DNA of 64,000 bases, from positions 14,892,940-14,956,939 of the forward strand of contig OZ024786.1 in assembly GCA_964017065.1 (NCBI GenBank), read 5' to 3'. Below the pieces are notes generated by a model. The model made no database searches. It was not told the DNA's origin and worked only from the letters and a program-made list of their open reading frames with translations. The position numbers were made by a program, and so were the translations under genes. The stretch's first letter is position 1. Each line of letters begins with the position of its first letter. Source of the stretch: Haliclona indistincta. Taxonomy: Eukaryota > Porifera > Demospongiae > Haplosclerida > Chalinidae. Positions 12,362-24,219 of this stretch are shown in pieces.

Positions 12362-12775
12362 AATTTCCAGTAAATCCAATTAGTCGACATACTTTTGGAC
12401 AAATAACAATTGATATGGAAGCCAATTTAAGTTAGTAGTGTAGAACATCACCATGACAACAACTCATACTATGGAGCAGAGTAGGACACATACTTATGTT
12501 CGTTAAAGGGAATAATATTTTACCACGACTGGCTAAGTGGCTAATCTCTGCCAGTCGTGGCAAAATAATTATTATTGCCTTTAATGAACATAAAATATTA
12601 TAGGTGGGTCCATACAGGTTCCTGGGTCCTACTCTGCTGCATATAATTTATAGTATGAGTTGTTGGCATGGTGATGTTATATACACTACTAACTTAAATT
12701 AGCTTCCATATCAATTGTTATTAATTTGTCCAAGAGTTTCTCGACTAATTGGCTGTGTATGATTTACTGGAAATA
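12362..12775. repeat. Long palindrome with nested hairpin
   Basis: Inverted arms of about 180 bp: the left has ccaattagtcgac, ttggacaaataacaattgat, catcaccatgacaacaact and agcagagtaggac, and the right carries their reverse complements. The centre is a smaller hairpin (gttcgttaaagg / cctttaatgaac around ccacgactggc / gccagtcgtgg). Unit 1 (about 3040-3200) has one arm only. Unit 3 has a related palindrome at about 29565-29885. Confidence 0.85.
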
Positions 12776-13259
12776 ATACTAGCTAGCAATTGTTCAGTGT
12801 TAGCTGCACACATTAAAAAATTCCGTTTGAAAGATTTAAAAATATACATGCATTCTATGAGACTGATATAGTTTTAGTGAAGCTGTGATATTACTGAACA
12901 TATATATACAGGGTCCTCACTAGGCAGTTTTTTGAATGGATCACTCCATTTAAGATCCATTTGGTTTAGAGTTCAAATCACATTTGGCTATTGAGATAAG
13001 CAGGTGTTTTGTATGTATGTAAACAAGTACATAATTACCTGCTACCCATGCACTGGGGTACAGGAATTCAAGCGGTATATAAATAGTGATTATAACAGGT
13101 ATAATGACTACTGGCTCCCTAATCCTAGCTTAAACACCTGCATCTAAACCCTTCAGTTGTCTACACATGATTACAAGCCGTTAACTGAGTTGGAGAGGTA
13201 CACAAACAGCATTAAATTTTATACCTATAATATAAAATGCCGGCCTATAATGCCGGCCT

Positions 13260-13305
13260 GAAGTTTCCTGCCGGCCTGTAATATTATAGGCCGGCAGGAA
13301 ACTTC
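13260..13305. repeat. Perfect 18-bp-arm hairpin
   Basis: The stem gaagtttcctgccggcct pairs with aggccggcaggaaacttc around a 10-base loop. It adjoins another gccggcctataatgccggcc segment. The paralogous site near 61920 has only one arm (ggcaggaaacttc). Confidence 0.9.
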
Positions 13306-13397
13306 AATTTTTAAGCCATTCAAATGTAGACCCCTAACTGCACTGATTTGTGTAATTGCTACGTTGTAGCATAACAGGAAGCATTTGTTTACAATAA

Positions 13398-14050
13398 CTC
13401 TTTGAACACTGAGCTAGATGGGGCGGAGCACGTGACTTTAACCCGTGCACCCACGCGTTAAAAACCTGCTATGTCAGCTCGTTGCTGGGCGTGTCACTGT
13501 AGGCGTGGTTTCTTCTCATCTGGAATCGTGGTGGATTTTGAGGGACTTGTACCCAGCTTTTCCGGCTTGTGTGGCTGATTGCAGCTATCCAGGTACATTT
13601 AGATGACTGTAGCAGTAATTCCTACAAGTTCTGAACGCTTGTTATTGACCGATAGACAGAAGTTAGTGCAGTTCGCTCACTCCCCAGTAGCTCGCTTCTT
13701 CCTCTTGCAAGCGGCTCAGGCCCCTTCGGCTAGACACACACAGACACTACAAACATATCTTATCATTCACACAGTTCATATCTGTCTCTTAAAAAAAATA
13801 TATATATGTATGTTCTTCACAGGGTCGGATCCTTTGATCCTCAAAGGGCCGACACCGGAAACTTGTAAAGATGAAGGTTCCGCTTCCATGCCGACAGAGG
13901 GGGTGGTTTCACGGTACTTGAATGCCGCCTGCATCTCATTTCCTGTACAATAACCATTATAACTTGTGTTATTAATAAATTATTAATAAGTGGTCACTTA
14001 CAATGAATATTAAGTAGTTGTATTTTTACAACTTTTCAGTGGTCAAAGAG
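13398..14050. mobile_element. TIR element, 653 bp, piggyBac-like ends
   Basis: The termini ctctttgaacactga and tcagtggtcaaagag are inverted with one mismatch. It is flanked by ATAA at 13394-13397 and 14051-14054; the empty site in unit 3 reads acaataatagttatcacc (about 32914). The CTCTTT end resembles the TTAA element in A1. An open frame (13603-13953, plus) contains AT-rich and low-complexity sequence and no domain I recognise, so I do not call it a gene. Confidence 0.7.
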
Positions 14051-14737
14051 ATAATAGTTATCACCCTGCACACCGGACTGTGGCAATAATTGTTTTGATT
14101 GTCTCAGACTGGAAGTTGTAGACAATGGCTGCAATGAGCCAGTATGCCTACAGCATCCTGCTTGTAGCTATAGGCTTGTTGATGATATCCTGTCACAGAC
14201 TAGACAACAAGGTGGAAACATATAGTCCTGTGAACAAACGGATCATAGCTTCACATACTTAATATGATGTGAGGAACATATATCCATTGTGTCACATCCA
14301 ACATGATCTATATATAGCATGCAACACAGCTACATGTGATCACACATTGCCTTAGCTACTGGTATACCAAGCAAGCCCACATGTACAATGTATGTTCAGC
14401 ATGCATCCTAATGATTATTATACAGGCTGAGTATAATACGCATTAGTGCTCGCAAGCAGTAAATATGTAGACATTTATGAAACATAATTATTATTTTTTT
14501 TAAACAACAAAGAACAACAAAAAACATATAATCCACTGTAGGACCGTGCAACTCTTTTTCCCCAGCATCAACATGAGTGGTATCAAAAGTATAATTTATT
14601 ATCAAATTAAATTTTGATCAGATCATTATAATTATTCAAAAAGGTTTTGCGTAACAATAAACACTTTTGGAGAAAAATTAACACATAAAACACACCCCGG
14701 CATTACATTTTGAACCAAGTTTAATGAGTAGAGTTTG

Positions 14738-15169
14738 TCATCCTTTACTATTTCTAGATCTGCTATAATTATGATTAGGAGTGAGTCCACAGCCGCTGCT
14801 ATCACATGCAATGCCAGAGTCAGTTGAGGAGAGCAGTATGTCCTCCGGATCGTCCGAGAGAGGGAGCACATAGTCCAGCAAGTGTTCATGCCCGAGGTGC
14901 ACGTCTGATTCTTCGTTCATTGATCTCTCTAGTGCTCGTCTGAATCTCTGATAGCAGGCAGGACCTGTGGTCTCCATTGCGTCTACGAGAGAGACGATGC
15001 CGCAGTACTGTCTGCTGGTCTGGTGTGGTTGCAGCAACTGTTTGCAGACAGCGAACGTTATGAGCCGCTCGGACACGAGGTAGGGACAAAGCTGGTTAAG
15101 ATTTATGTATCGCACAAGCTCGGGAAGATAGCGATGGAGAGTAGTCGTCATGTCGATCGCACCTTTCAT
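14738..15169 (-). CDS. A2: CARD-only protein, 143 aa
   Basis: Intact A-type CARD gene. The start is the ATG at 15167-15169 (MKGAIDMTTTLHRYLPEL); a second ATG lies six codons on, at the position conserved in B genes. The CARD spans roughly residues 10-105, followed by an acidic linker (LSDDPEDILL), the conserved STDSGIACDSSGCGL motif and a basic end (RSRNSKG). A2 has one extra Gly codon (QYCGIVSLVD), a 3-bp insertion at the same spot where A1 has +4 and A5 about +7. The frame stays open upstream to 15514, but that part runs into a species-specific inverted repeat and is not conserved in A3 or A4, where a TAG occurs. Function as for the other CARD-only copies. Confidence 0.75.
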   Translation of the reverse strand: MKGAIDMTTTLHRYLPELVRYINLNQLCPYLVSERLITFAVCKQLLQPHQTSRQYCGIVSLVDAMETTGPACYQRFRRALERSMNEESDVHLGHEHLLDYVLPLSDDPEDILLSSTDSGIACDSSGCGLTPNHNYSRSRNSKG

Positions 15170-15280
15170 TGACCACCACTCTGCTACAGTATCGTGCATC
15201 TGCAAACAGATCGATTTGCTAAGGCTGTTTGCGTGGGCGAGCTGAACTGACGTACGCCTGCAGCATGCCGGCTGATTTAT

Positions 15281-15453
15281 ACAGCGCTTTGCAGTTAGGT
15301 TGTCAGAAGCAAGCAGACAGAGCCTGGTTTTGATACAGTATTGCTTATAATGGTATTCACAATGCGTGGGTGCCAGTTTGTGGTACATTGTGTATACTGT
15401 ATCAAAACCACAAGCTAGAATCTGTCTGCTTGCTTCTGACTGCAAAGCGCTGT
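15281..15453. repeat. Inverted repeat, arms about 60 bp
   Basis: The left arm (acagcgctttgcagt ... gaagcaagcagacag ... ggttttgatacagtat) is repeated in reverse as tgtatcaaaacc ... tctgtctgcttgcttctgac ... tgcaaagcgctgt. It lies just upstream of A2 and is not seen upstream of the other A genes. Confidence 0.8.
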
Positions 15454-15495
15454 ACAGCAAAACAATTTTAGCTACACAAAGAGAGTGAATTAATG

Positions 15496-16340
15496 CATAG
15501 ATACAGTATACCAACAGGGATTAGCAACGCGTGCGCATTCCAATACATTTTGTATTACGAGCTGAATTTACATCCTCGTTACGGGTTAAAAATTAAACGT
15601 TGCCTTGCAACGAGCTCGTTGCTAAGCTAGCTCTTGACGACCGTGTTAAGAAGAGTCACTGGCACGGCACCTTGTCGAGCTCTGGTGATAAACTAGTGCG
15701 TTCTGCATACACTTTGATAGTAAAGGCGACTTGAGTACTGTTTCGTTTTGATCGCTAACCGGCGAATCGGTTGTAGGTTGCAGGACAATCGTTGTAAAAC
15801 GCTAACAAACAGTTTGTTTACTCTGCTGAAAAGTGGTTGTGTACCTGTTACTAGTTTTTAGTTGTGCTTCGGTCCATTCTTTGCTGATAACATGTTAGTT
15901 CGTACATGTCCTCGTGGAAATAGCGCATTTTCTATTCTCGATCTCACACGGTGTAGCGCTATCACACTAGACAAACTAAGCCGTTCAGCCCTACGGTAAG
16001 GGTCTTTGTGTACCTCTTCTGACAATAGATACACTCTGGCTGATCTTGTTTTCAGTTTATCCTCGAGAAGAAAGGCCGTTCTATGGAAACAACTGTGCTG
16101 AAAGAAGATCTCGCTTTTAACATTGCTTTTCTCGTGCTTTGAATCCTTCGTTGTACTGACAATTTTCCTGCCTTCGCGCTACAGCAGTCCTACCCACACA
16201 CGCGATTAGTCAAGCCATGCTATTTGGCGGGCCTTACTCTTCGCACGCTGTGCTCTAACACGTTGGAAATTTAATCCGTAACGCGGATGTAGTTGAAATT
16301 CCTGTCCGTTGCTAATCCCTGTGAGTATATTGTATCTATG
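15496..16340. mobile_element. TIR element, 845 bp, 7-bp target duplication
   Basis: The ends are inverted repeats over about 34 bp (start catagatacagtata, then cagggattagcaacg). It is flanked by ATTAATG at 15489-15495 and 16341-16347. The empty site in unit 3 (gaattaatgttaggaatg, about 37462) has a single copy. The GC content is higher than that of the surroundings. No open frame of note, so it is non-autonomous; superfamily uncertain. Confidence 0.8.
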
Positions 16341-16970
16341 ATTAATGTTAGGAATGTATGACGTCACGTCAATATTTTACCTAACAAAATGGCCGCCAAA
16401 AACCTGCTCTCTCGCAGAGTGTAGTCGTGCTTGTCGCTGTATATGCTTCTGGAGACGCTAGGTGAGATCTACTTTCATGATTAATGTTTTAGCATTGTAG
16501 TCATGCAGGTTTAGAGCTTAACTACCAGTAGAACTGGAATTCCTGTCCCTAACGTTAGGCTCGTCGTGAACGGTCAATTTTTGTTCTCTTCCGCCGATGT
16601 AGCACTGATTGGGGCCAATCCCGCTGCCAACAGATAAGCAAACGAGGTGAAAGCTTCAATGCAGCGATAACAGAGCTTAACTACCAGTAGTCCCTGAGAT
16701 TCGCTCCCTAACGTGTTTTTCCAAATGGCTGCCTGTCATTCAAATTTCTGTCACGTGAGTGCCATCTGACAAGAAGCCATATAAAGCATAAGATTCAATA
16801 AGGATAGAGGATCAAAATTATATATACATCATAATTCTAGGACAAATGATTCTAGAGAAATCAAGCAAAATGTCAAACACACAATTATTCCCTCTCTTAA
16901 TTCGTGTGGAACACTGTACAAGTTTAGTATTAATGAACTGCACTTCGCTGAAAAAGAAAAAGGACACAAA

Positions 16971-17366
16971 CAAGAAAATTAAAAAGATTTCTATCGAAAT
17001 CAAAAGGATGTAGTGATGAAGAAATATACCACTGGTCCACAATATAAACCAACAAGGAACAAGCATGGAATGGTAACACGATTGACTTGCTAACAGACCA
17101 TAGATGGCTGTACATAAGATCAATACTATGTCACAAGCTGAATTCAATTCAATGCATGTCAGGTGTCAGTCAAAAGCAACTTGCTGAACTAGCTATAGTC
17201 AGGCCACAGCAGCCCAGCACTGATGTAGGGATCTATTGTCTGTTAGCAAGTCAATCGTGTTACTATTCCATGCTTGTTCCTTGTTGGTTTACATTGTGGA
17301 CCAGTGGTATATTTCTTCATCACTACATCCTTTTGATTTCGATAGAAATCTTTTTAATTTTCTTGT
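16971..17366. repeat. Foldback palindrome (unit 2)
   Basis: Arms of about 135 bp around a loop of about 125 bp. The left arm has caagaaaattaaaaagatt, ctggtccacaatataaacc and attgacttgctaacagacc; the right arm is the reverse complement. Homologous foldbacks lie at 36200-36605, 38171-38568 and 45474-45866. Open frames across the arms are mirror images of each other and not genes. Confidence 0.9.
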
Positions 17367-17777
17367 TAATAATAACTGCATATAGTGCATGCATCGTCTA
17401 ACTTTACAATACTAGCTGGGCATGCAATATCCCCCAAAAATCACAATACCATTGCAGGAGATTGTATCAGTACAGCTAGCATGCACCGGGCTGAGTGCAT
17501 GGTAATAATTTTTATTGTAAGCGTGCTACATGCACATGACAATAGATAGGTAGAGATAGGCATAATCAGCTGGCACATGTAACTGTTAATAAATTGACCG
17601 AAATAGTGCAGCGACTGTAGACTGGATAACAGCACTCAATATGGTATGAGTAGACCCTTTGAAAAATTAATTGAAATCTGGTTAGATATATTTACAAAAA
17701 TTTAAGTGTTAGAACTGAGAAAAACTGACATTCACTGATAAAATTTTGATTATTAGTTTTATTTTTTATTTTTAGAG

Positions 17778-17821
17778 TCATGCACTGTACTTTGAAGAAG
17801 GTAGTTCACAACTGTTGCTAT
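17778..17821 (-). pseudogene. Detached 3' end of B2
   Basis: On the minus strand this reads the end of the B-type tail (SNSCELPSSKYSA, stop), continuous with B2 if the CACTA-like element (17822-24654) and one AT are removed. An AATAAA-rich segment follows, as in the other B genes. Confidence 0.8.
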
Positions 17822-17829
17822 CCCTAGTC

Positions 17830-18300
17830 GAAATCAGGTACATGTAACATGCATGTCACATGCAAATTGCATCCAATAACATGCAATGATTGGCATGCAT
17901 GTATTTTGCATGTCTAAATTAAATGTTATTTGCATGTTTCATGTAACATGCAGGGATTTGGGACGTTTTCCATTGATGTTACATGCATGTCTCTGCATGT
18001 TACCTACCATGCATGTCACTAGCATGGCACATGCATGCCTTTACATGCATGTGCTATGCTTGTTGTCATACTAGGGACATGCATGTGACATGCTAGTGAC
18101 ATGCATGTGCTATGCTAGTAACATGCTAATGACATGCTAGTAACATGCTAGTAACATGCATGTGCTATGCTAGTAACATGCTAATGACATGCTAGTAACA
18201 TGCTAGTAACATGCTAGTGACATGCTAGTAACATGCTAGTGACATGCTAGTAACATGCATGTGCTATGCTAGTAACATGCTAGTGACATGTATGCAGCAT
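17830..18300. repeat. Left subterminal repeats of the CACTA-like element
   Basis: Dozens of acatgcatg and acatgctagt(a/g) motifs on both strands, with a quasi-tandem stretch of about 11-bp units at about 18080-18290. Matching repeats lie at the right end. Clustered subterminal motifs in CACTA elements are known transposase-binding sites; that role here is inference. Confidence 0.85.
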
Positions 18301-18423
18301 GCATTTGAATGATTAATAAGTTAATAAAGATAATAATAATAAATTATTATTATTATTTTGTATAATGTATGTGTATATAATTATGCCCTAGCTTGTCTAT
18401 ATTACTGTTAGCTGCTATCATCT

Positions 18424-20621
18424 CTAGTCCTTCTTCATCAATTTCCTTCTCTCCTCCCCACACTTGTTGGTCAGGTCCCTCTTGAGGTCATTGACTGAAC
18501 ATGTCCGGAACTTGGCTATGCAGTATTCTAAAGAATAATGGTATTATAATATTATTATATAATCATCATTGAATGTTGTTGTATACTTACTGAATATGAC
18601 AGTCGTAATGGTATCGTTGAGGCCCCTCTTTGCGGAACACCCAGCTAGCCGTTCCGGTGTGTAAAACACACCTATGAGGGACCGCATCAGTCCTGTCGGT
18701 GTGGGTTTGGAGCTCTGCTCCGCATGCTCCAAATCCACAAACCTTAGAAACACGCCATAGCCTTCAACCAACTCTCGTTTCTGTTTGTAATGATACAAAA
18801 TAATAACAATTTTATACTTGCTATTCTTACTCCCTCTCCAGCTTTGAAGGCTTCCTGTTCCATGGCTAAGTCTGCAGTGTTAACTGAGTATTTGTACTTG
18901 CCTGCCGATAGGCTAAGTACTCCTTCACCTCCAGGACCATGGCCAGTCTTAGCAGTCTTATTCTGTTATTAAAGGAATTATTAATTTTATTATTATTTTT
19001 ACAACATATCACAGTCTTATTTAAAATTACATTTGTATATATTTTTTTCTTCTTTACTTTACTCGCTTGCCCTGTTATTGTCATGACTATTATGTATTAA
19101 TTTTGCTGCACTTTTACACAACATAATTATTTTTATTGAGAACATTTTACGTGCAGTATAGGTGTCACAATCAATGTATACAAAGCGGCATGTTGTAAAC
19201 ATGTTGTATTTCTACTAATTGTTTTCTAATGCAATAGTTGGTGGCTATGGTACGGTAACCACAGTATAATAATTATTATGAAAATAGAGAATAATCAAGA
19301 GGCGATTCTTGGTTATGTGGTCGGAATAAGGTTGTGCAAATGCAATTTTAGGTTTTCACCTTGCTAAACTAGCAGCTTCTATTAGTTATACTAGATGCAT
19401 TTACCTTCTCAAAATGTAAAAGTCCCAAGGATTCAAGAATTGCTTCGTTCTCCTTTTTGTTCTCAGCAATCTTTTGCTCATACTCACATAGACCGTGACT
19501 CTCATCCTGTAGTTTCATTATAATGTGTATAGTGTTATTGTGGATCTATACTCACTTCAATGATACTCTCATCGCTGTCAGTACTAGTATCATCGCTTGG
19601 ACTGACATTCCTTGGAATGCCGACTGGTATAATTGTATCTGATACTGGTACTGGTACTGCATCAGACTGGGAGGAATCCGTGTAGTAGTCAACAATGCTT
19701 TTAAGCATTGCTACTCCTGCCTTTGTAGCTTTTGGTAAACCTATTATAATCAGCAAAATAATAATTATTATTATTATTTACTACTTTCATGCATCGACTA
19801 AAACACACCAGTTTGTGGCACCAGTAAAGCCTCTCGTTGGAGTTGGTGTATCTGTGCCTTCTTGGCACAGATGGCAGCCTGTAGGTCTTCAACAGTAGAT
19901 CTTAACTCGGCAATCTTGTCGTCCTTCTCTCCACACTTTGTGCATGGAATTATTTCAGACAAAATGGCATCAGCCATTGAGTCTGTAGCTGTATCCTTCG
20001 CCTTTTTATTTTCATTAGTTTTTTTTGTTTTTTTTTGAGGATTTTGGGCAGCAGATTTTTTTTCAGTCTTCTTTTGTTGCCGCTTTTTGGGTAGCAATTG
20101 TGGCAAGGTTGGTGGGAGAGGTGGTGGCGATGGTGTGCCCATAGACATAGCTAGTTCCTCTAGCTCTTGTTTGGAATCTATACAGTATAAGCATGTATAT
20201 AATACATTGCATTATTGAATGAGACTGAATTAGACCTTTAGACTTACTTGCCGCTACTGTATAGGCATGCAAGCTACCTCACTATAAAGCCCCATGCACA
20301 CTGTATATACTGTAAATTGTTCCAAGCGCAAAAGCGCGCTAAAATACTATGCACTGAGAGACTCACTTAAAGCTACATTGAACTTGTTAAATAAATTAAC
20401 TATATTCAATATGGCTTCAATGTAGATTGCGTGGGTTAGCTAGCCGTACCTGACACTCCGAGGATTTTGACACGGTACTTGTTCGATTTCCTCTTCCAAT
20501 AGCACACTCCGTCTATAGGAAGAGGTTCGTCAACGGGAAGTGAACTTGGTTCCAGCACCCAAGAAACTGGAGCAATGGAAATTTCTGCTTCTTCTACCCA
20601 CTTCACTAGAACAAAACTCAT
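18424..20621 (-). CDS. BEN-like domain protein carried by the transposon, 417 aa, 7 exons
   Basis: Spliced model, minus strand: exons 20621-20450, 20177-19809, 19740-19556, 19506-19405, 18962-18831, 18780-18591 and 18527-18424. All introns have GT-AG ends and the phases agree (418 codons with stop). The N-terminus (MSFVLVKWVEEAEISIAPVS ... CYWKRKSNKYRVKILGVSDS, residues 1-60) looks like the Trp/Tyr-rich module found before BEN domains. A Pro-rich and Lys-rich linker, a CxxC and a coiled coil (DDKIAELRSTVEDLQAAICA, about 135-175) follow, then an acidic Ser/Asp stretch. The C-terminal BEN-like domain (about 320-410) includes LMRSLIGVFYTPERLAGCSA and FRTCSVNDLKRDLTNKC. BEN domains bind DNA or protein in chromatin and viral proteins. 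The gene is divergent from the transposase and may be an accessory DNA-binding factor (inference). Exon calls are by eye. Confidence 0.7.
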
Positions 20622-20807
20622 AGCTAGAGATGTTGTACACTGGCGCAGCAAACAAACAGTTAGTGCAGCTGCATTCGATTGACCGCGCGCGCGCAAATAC
20701 CGTTAAACTTCGCGCGCGCGCGCGAATCATGGGTCAGTACAGCTAGCTAGCTAGTTATATAGCGCGCTTCAAAGAGCTCATGCAGACGATCTGGTGATAA
20801 TAAAGTC
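20622..20807. promoter_or_regulatory. Shared divergent promoter region with alternating CG tracts
   Basis: 186 bp separate the two start codons. It contains alternating purine-pyrimidine runs (gcgcgcgcg near 20685-20693 and cgcgcgcgcgcgcg near 20711-20724) and a tandem agctagctagctag. These are the only CpG-dense blocks nearby, fitting a bidirectional promoter. No TATA box is clear on either side. Confidence 0.55.
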
Positions 20808-23800
20808 ATGGATGATATCCAGAGTCCAGCTAAAACTGTAAGAGGTCCTTATCGTTCGCGGTTGCGTCCAACACCACGCCAAACAAGTCACAACAAGAAA
20901 CGTCGAGCAGAGGCAGCCACGCCCGATCATCTACCGCCCCAAGAGTCGCAAGTATCCTGCGTTTTGCCTATCACTAGTGACACATCAGTGACTGAATTGA
21001 CAGATGCGACTGAGTTGGCAGATGCGACTGAGTTGACAGATGTAACTGGGTCAATGACAATGAGTATTGAAAGCTCTGAAGGTCACGCTACTAGTGACGA
21101 TCAAGCAGCCAATAGCCCTACTGGTATTGGTGGCAGCAGTGAAAACGATGATGGTGTGCTCTCAATGGCTGGTTCTAAGCCTAAGTTATACCATGGCTCA
21201 ATATTAACTGTTGATACAAGCTGTCTGCTAGTCGATTCTTTTGTGAACCGCCATCATCTCAGTACTCAATGCAAAGAAGACCTTCTTCAACTAATGCATT
21301 TACACCTTCCTTCTGACAATCAGCTACCTCCAACACTTCACAAGTTCAAAGGCAATGCTATGTGTATGACTGCCGATTCTGATATAATATCAGAACACTT
21401 TTATTGTCATAAGTGTTTCACTCCTTATCAGTCTGAGGAAAAAAATCTGTGTCCCAATGTGGAATGCGGATTTGCATTTGAGTCACACAGCTTTGTAACC
21501 TTACCACTCTCAACACAGATTCAACTCCTAATGAAAAGTATGCACATAATAGTAAATAATATGATTATATACTATTTATATCATTATACGTTCTTGTTTC
21601 AGAACCAGGACTTTATCAGTCTCTAAAAAGACCTGTCATCTTTTCAAATTCACCATCAACTCTTAACGACATATATGATGGTGAAATATACAGGTATGCT
21701 ACTTTTTGATTTGCTGTTCATCAGTCGTTCTTTGGTATACAGGAGAATAGCACTTGAGTCTCCAAATAGCAACTACATCACATTGATCCTCAATACTGAT
21801 GGTGCTGAAGTGTTTAAATCAACCAAGGTATCAATGTGGCCAATGTTGTTCATGATTAATGAGCTACAATATTCACAACGGTTTGTAGTAGAAATATAAT
21901 GTAGAGCAAGGTGATTATTATTATTATTATTATTAGAAAGCTGCCTCAAAACATGCTACTTGGTGGTTTGTGGTGTGCTAGTGAGAAGCCAAACTTACAA
22001 TTGTTTCTAAAGCCTGTAGTAGAAATGCTACATGATCTTGAAACCACAGGTATTCAACATGATTAATAATTATAATAATAGCCAATAAATTTCTACTTTG
22101 TAGGTGTTGAGATTCATCCGCCATGTGCTGACAAGCCTTTTACCATAAAAGTATACGTAATTGGGTGTACGTGTGACCTCCCAGCAAGAGCTCTTGTGAT
22201 GAACACAATGCAGTTCAATGGTTTATTTGGGTGCTCTTTTTGTAAACAGCCAGGTGTGACAACAGCAGCAGGAAGAGGTCACGTCCATACATTTCCTTAC
22301 ATTAAAGATGACCCAAAAGGACCTGAAAGAACCAAAGCAGGATGTGTACATGATGCAGTGATAGCCAGGAAGGATCACTCTGTGGTAAAGCATTTTTTTT
22401 TTAATTTCATTGAGTCTCATGCATAATGTTATAACAGGTCAATGGAATCAAAGGACCCTCCTGGTTAATGGCGCTTGAAAAGTTTGATTTTGGTAAAGGA
22501 ATATCACCAGAATACATGCATTGTGCTCTACTGGGAGTGTCAAAGTTGTTGTTGAATTTGTGGACAGATACAAGTCGCTGTAAAAATACACCACATGATA
22601 TACACACTGACATACCACTACTCAATGAAGAAATCAAAAAGTTCCAGGTAAAACTTTAAAATAATAAAACCTCTAAAAAAATTATAGTGACTGTTTGTAC
22701 AATTGATGCAAACAGGTACCATCAGATATTCGCCACAAACCTCGTGAGATTGATGAGCTGAAAAATTGGAAGGGTAATTATAAGATAAATCATTCTCTAG
22801 ATTGCCTTATTATTAAACTTACTTTTGTAGCTTCAGAATTTAGATCATGGGCTCTCTTTTATGCTATACCTGTGTTGGAGGGAGTACTTGATGACAAGTA
22901 TCTCAAACATTTTGCCAAGTTTTCTGAGGCATTGTGGCTACTATTGCAGTCGGCACCCACAACAGCTGACATTAACAGGGCTGAAAATTTGTTGATGAGT
23001 TTCTGCAAAACGTTTGGTAGTATATATGGTAAGTGCATGTGCAAGCTTGCAAAATCAATATTACCGTAATTAATGTCATCCAGGTGATCGCTACTGCACT
23101 GCAAATGTGCACCAATTACTGCACTTTTCAGATGCTGTTCGTTTCCTTGGTCCTCTCTGGGCCCATTCGTGCTTCCCTTTTGAAAATGCCAATGGTTGGA
23201 TTAGAGGCCTGTACCACGGAACGAGAAATCCTGAGAAGCAGGTAAAAACCTAAAAGATCAAAAAGGTCTATGTACATGCACTTGATTTATCATACCAGAT
23301 TGTGAAGAGGTTCATCGAGCGGCAAAAGCTAGCTGCAGCTGTGGCTATCAAGAGCCAAGATGATGATCAAGCAATTGATCATTTTCTAGAAAAAATGTTG
23401 AGTATAGGACACAGGTATAGTAGACAAACATGCACCTTTATTAGTGCTTTTGTTCCTGCTTCGATTCCATACAATTTATTTCTAGTAAAATTTATCATAA
23501 CTGCATGACTGTATATGCATGCAGGTACCACATTTCAGCTAAGGTAGGACCTGGTCATTTAGCTCTTGGAGAAATTTCAAAAATAGGGGACTTGACCAGT
23601 TCTGAAATTATAGCTGTACGCAAGCTGCATCCAACTCTGGAACTAGAAGAGGCCATGGTTTACAAACGTGTCTTACTGAATGGTGTGCTGCACACGAACT
23701 TATTTTACAGACAATCGACAACTACTACCACAAATGACTACACTATGATGTTTAAGGACGGGACAATCGGCAGAGCAATTAAATATCTTACGTGTGCAAA

Positions 23801-24043
23801 TACACATTTGGTGTTAGTGTATCCGTTCCAAACGAAATGCTACTCACCAAGTTGCAGCCACATATACCGTGTTTTAGACAGTGTCGGGTAAGTTGTGAGA
23901 AAATAATATGGCTATTATAATTATTATGTTTTATATCATGCAGTGTTATCAAGGCATACAACACCTCAGAGGTATTAGCAAAGTGTTGCTTAAAAGAGAC
24001 ATATATTGCTGTTTTGCCAAATAATTATGAAAAAGATATGTAA
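20808..24043 (+). CDS. CACTA-like transposase (tnp2 / DUF4218 type), 851 aa, 12 exons
   Basis: Spliced model: 20808-21537, 21603-21693, 21743-21880, 21937-22049, 22104-22384, 22438-22647, 22716-22773, 22831-23028, 23084-23241, 23299-23414, 23525-23887 and 23944-24043. All introns are short (49-110 nt), GT-AG and phase-consistent; 852 codons with TAA. It has a basic N-terminus, then a zinc-ribbon-like CHKC ... CPNVEC (about 200-225). The core reads LNTDGAEVFKSTKVSMWPM (first acidic residue near 293), LLGGLWCASEKPNLQLFLKP, GCTCDLPARA (second acidic near 381), and NGLFGCSFCKQPG with a Cys pair, as in CACTA tnp2 domains. Residues about 607-660 (HFSDAVRFLGPLWAHSCFPF, ENANG) resemble DUF4218. The protein would cut and paste the element in the nucleus. 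No stop or frameshift interrupts the model, so it may be functional. Confidence 0.8.
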
Positions 24044-24219
24044 AATTAATCATGAATGATTAAAATTTTGTCATGGTTATACCAACGTGCACTTGGCGCA
24101 ATAATTAACCTGATAAATTATAAGTACACTAAATATAGCTTATCAACCCGCGTGAGGTTTAATTGTCACTGTTGGTTTGATAAGCCCTTGGCTACATCAT
24201 CATGTTGATAATTATTGGA

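Noticed and set aside
13603..13953. 116-aa frame in the 13.4-14.05 kb element
   Set aside because: It lies inside a non-autonomous TIR element, includes an (ta)n-like stretch and has no recognisable domain.
15170..15514. N-terminal extension of A2 to a 258-aa protein
   Set aside because: The extra part overlaps an inverted repeat specific to this copy and is interrupted by TAG in A3 and A4; the conserved start is at 15169.
16818..17401. Open frames with similar proteins on both strands
   Set aside because: They are the two arms of a foldback palindrome, which is why the same peptide appears from both strands; the same holds at 36.1-36.7 kb and 38.1-38.3 kb.
18080..18290. CRISPR-like array
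   Set aside because: The repeats have no unique spacers of constant length; they are subterminal repeats of a transposon in a eukaryotic genome.
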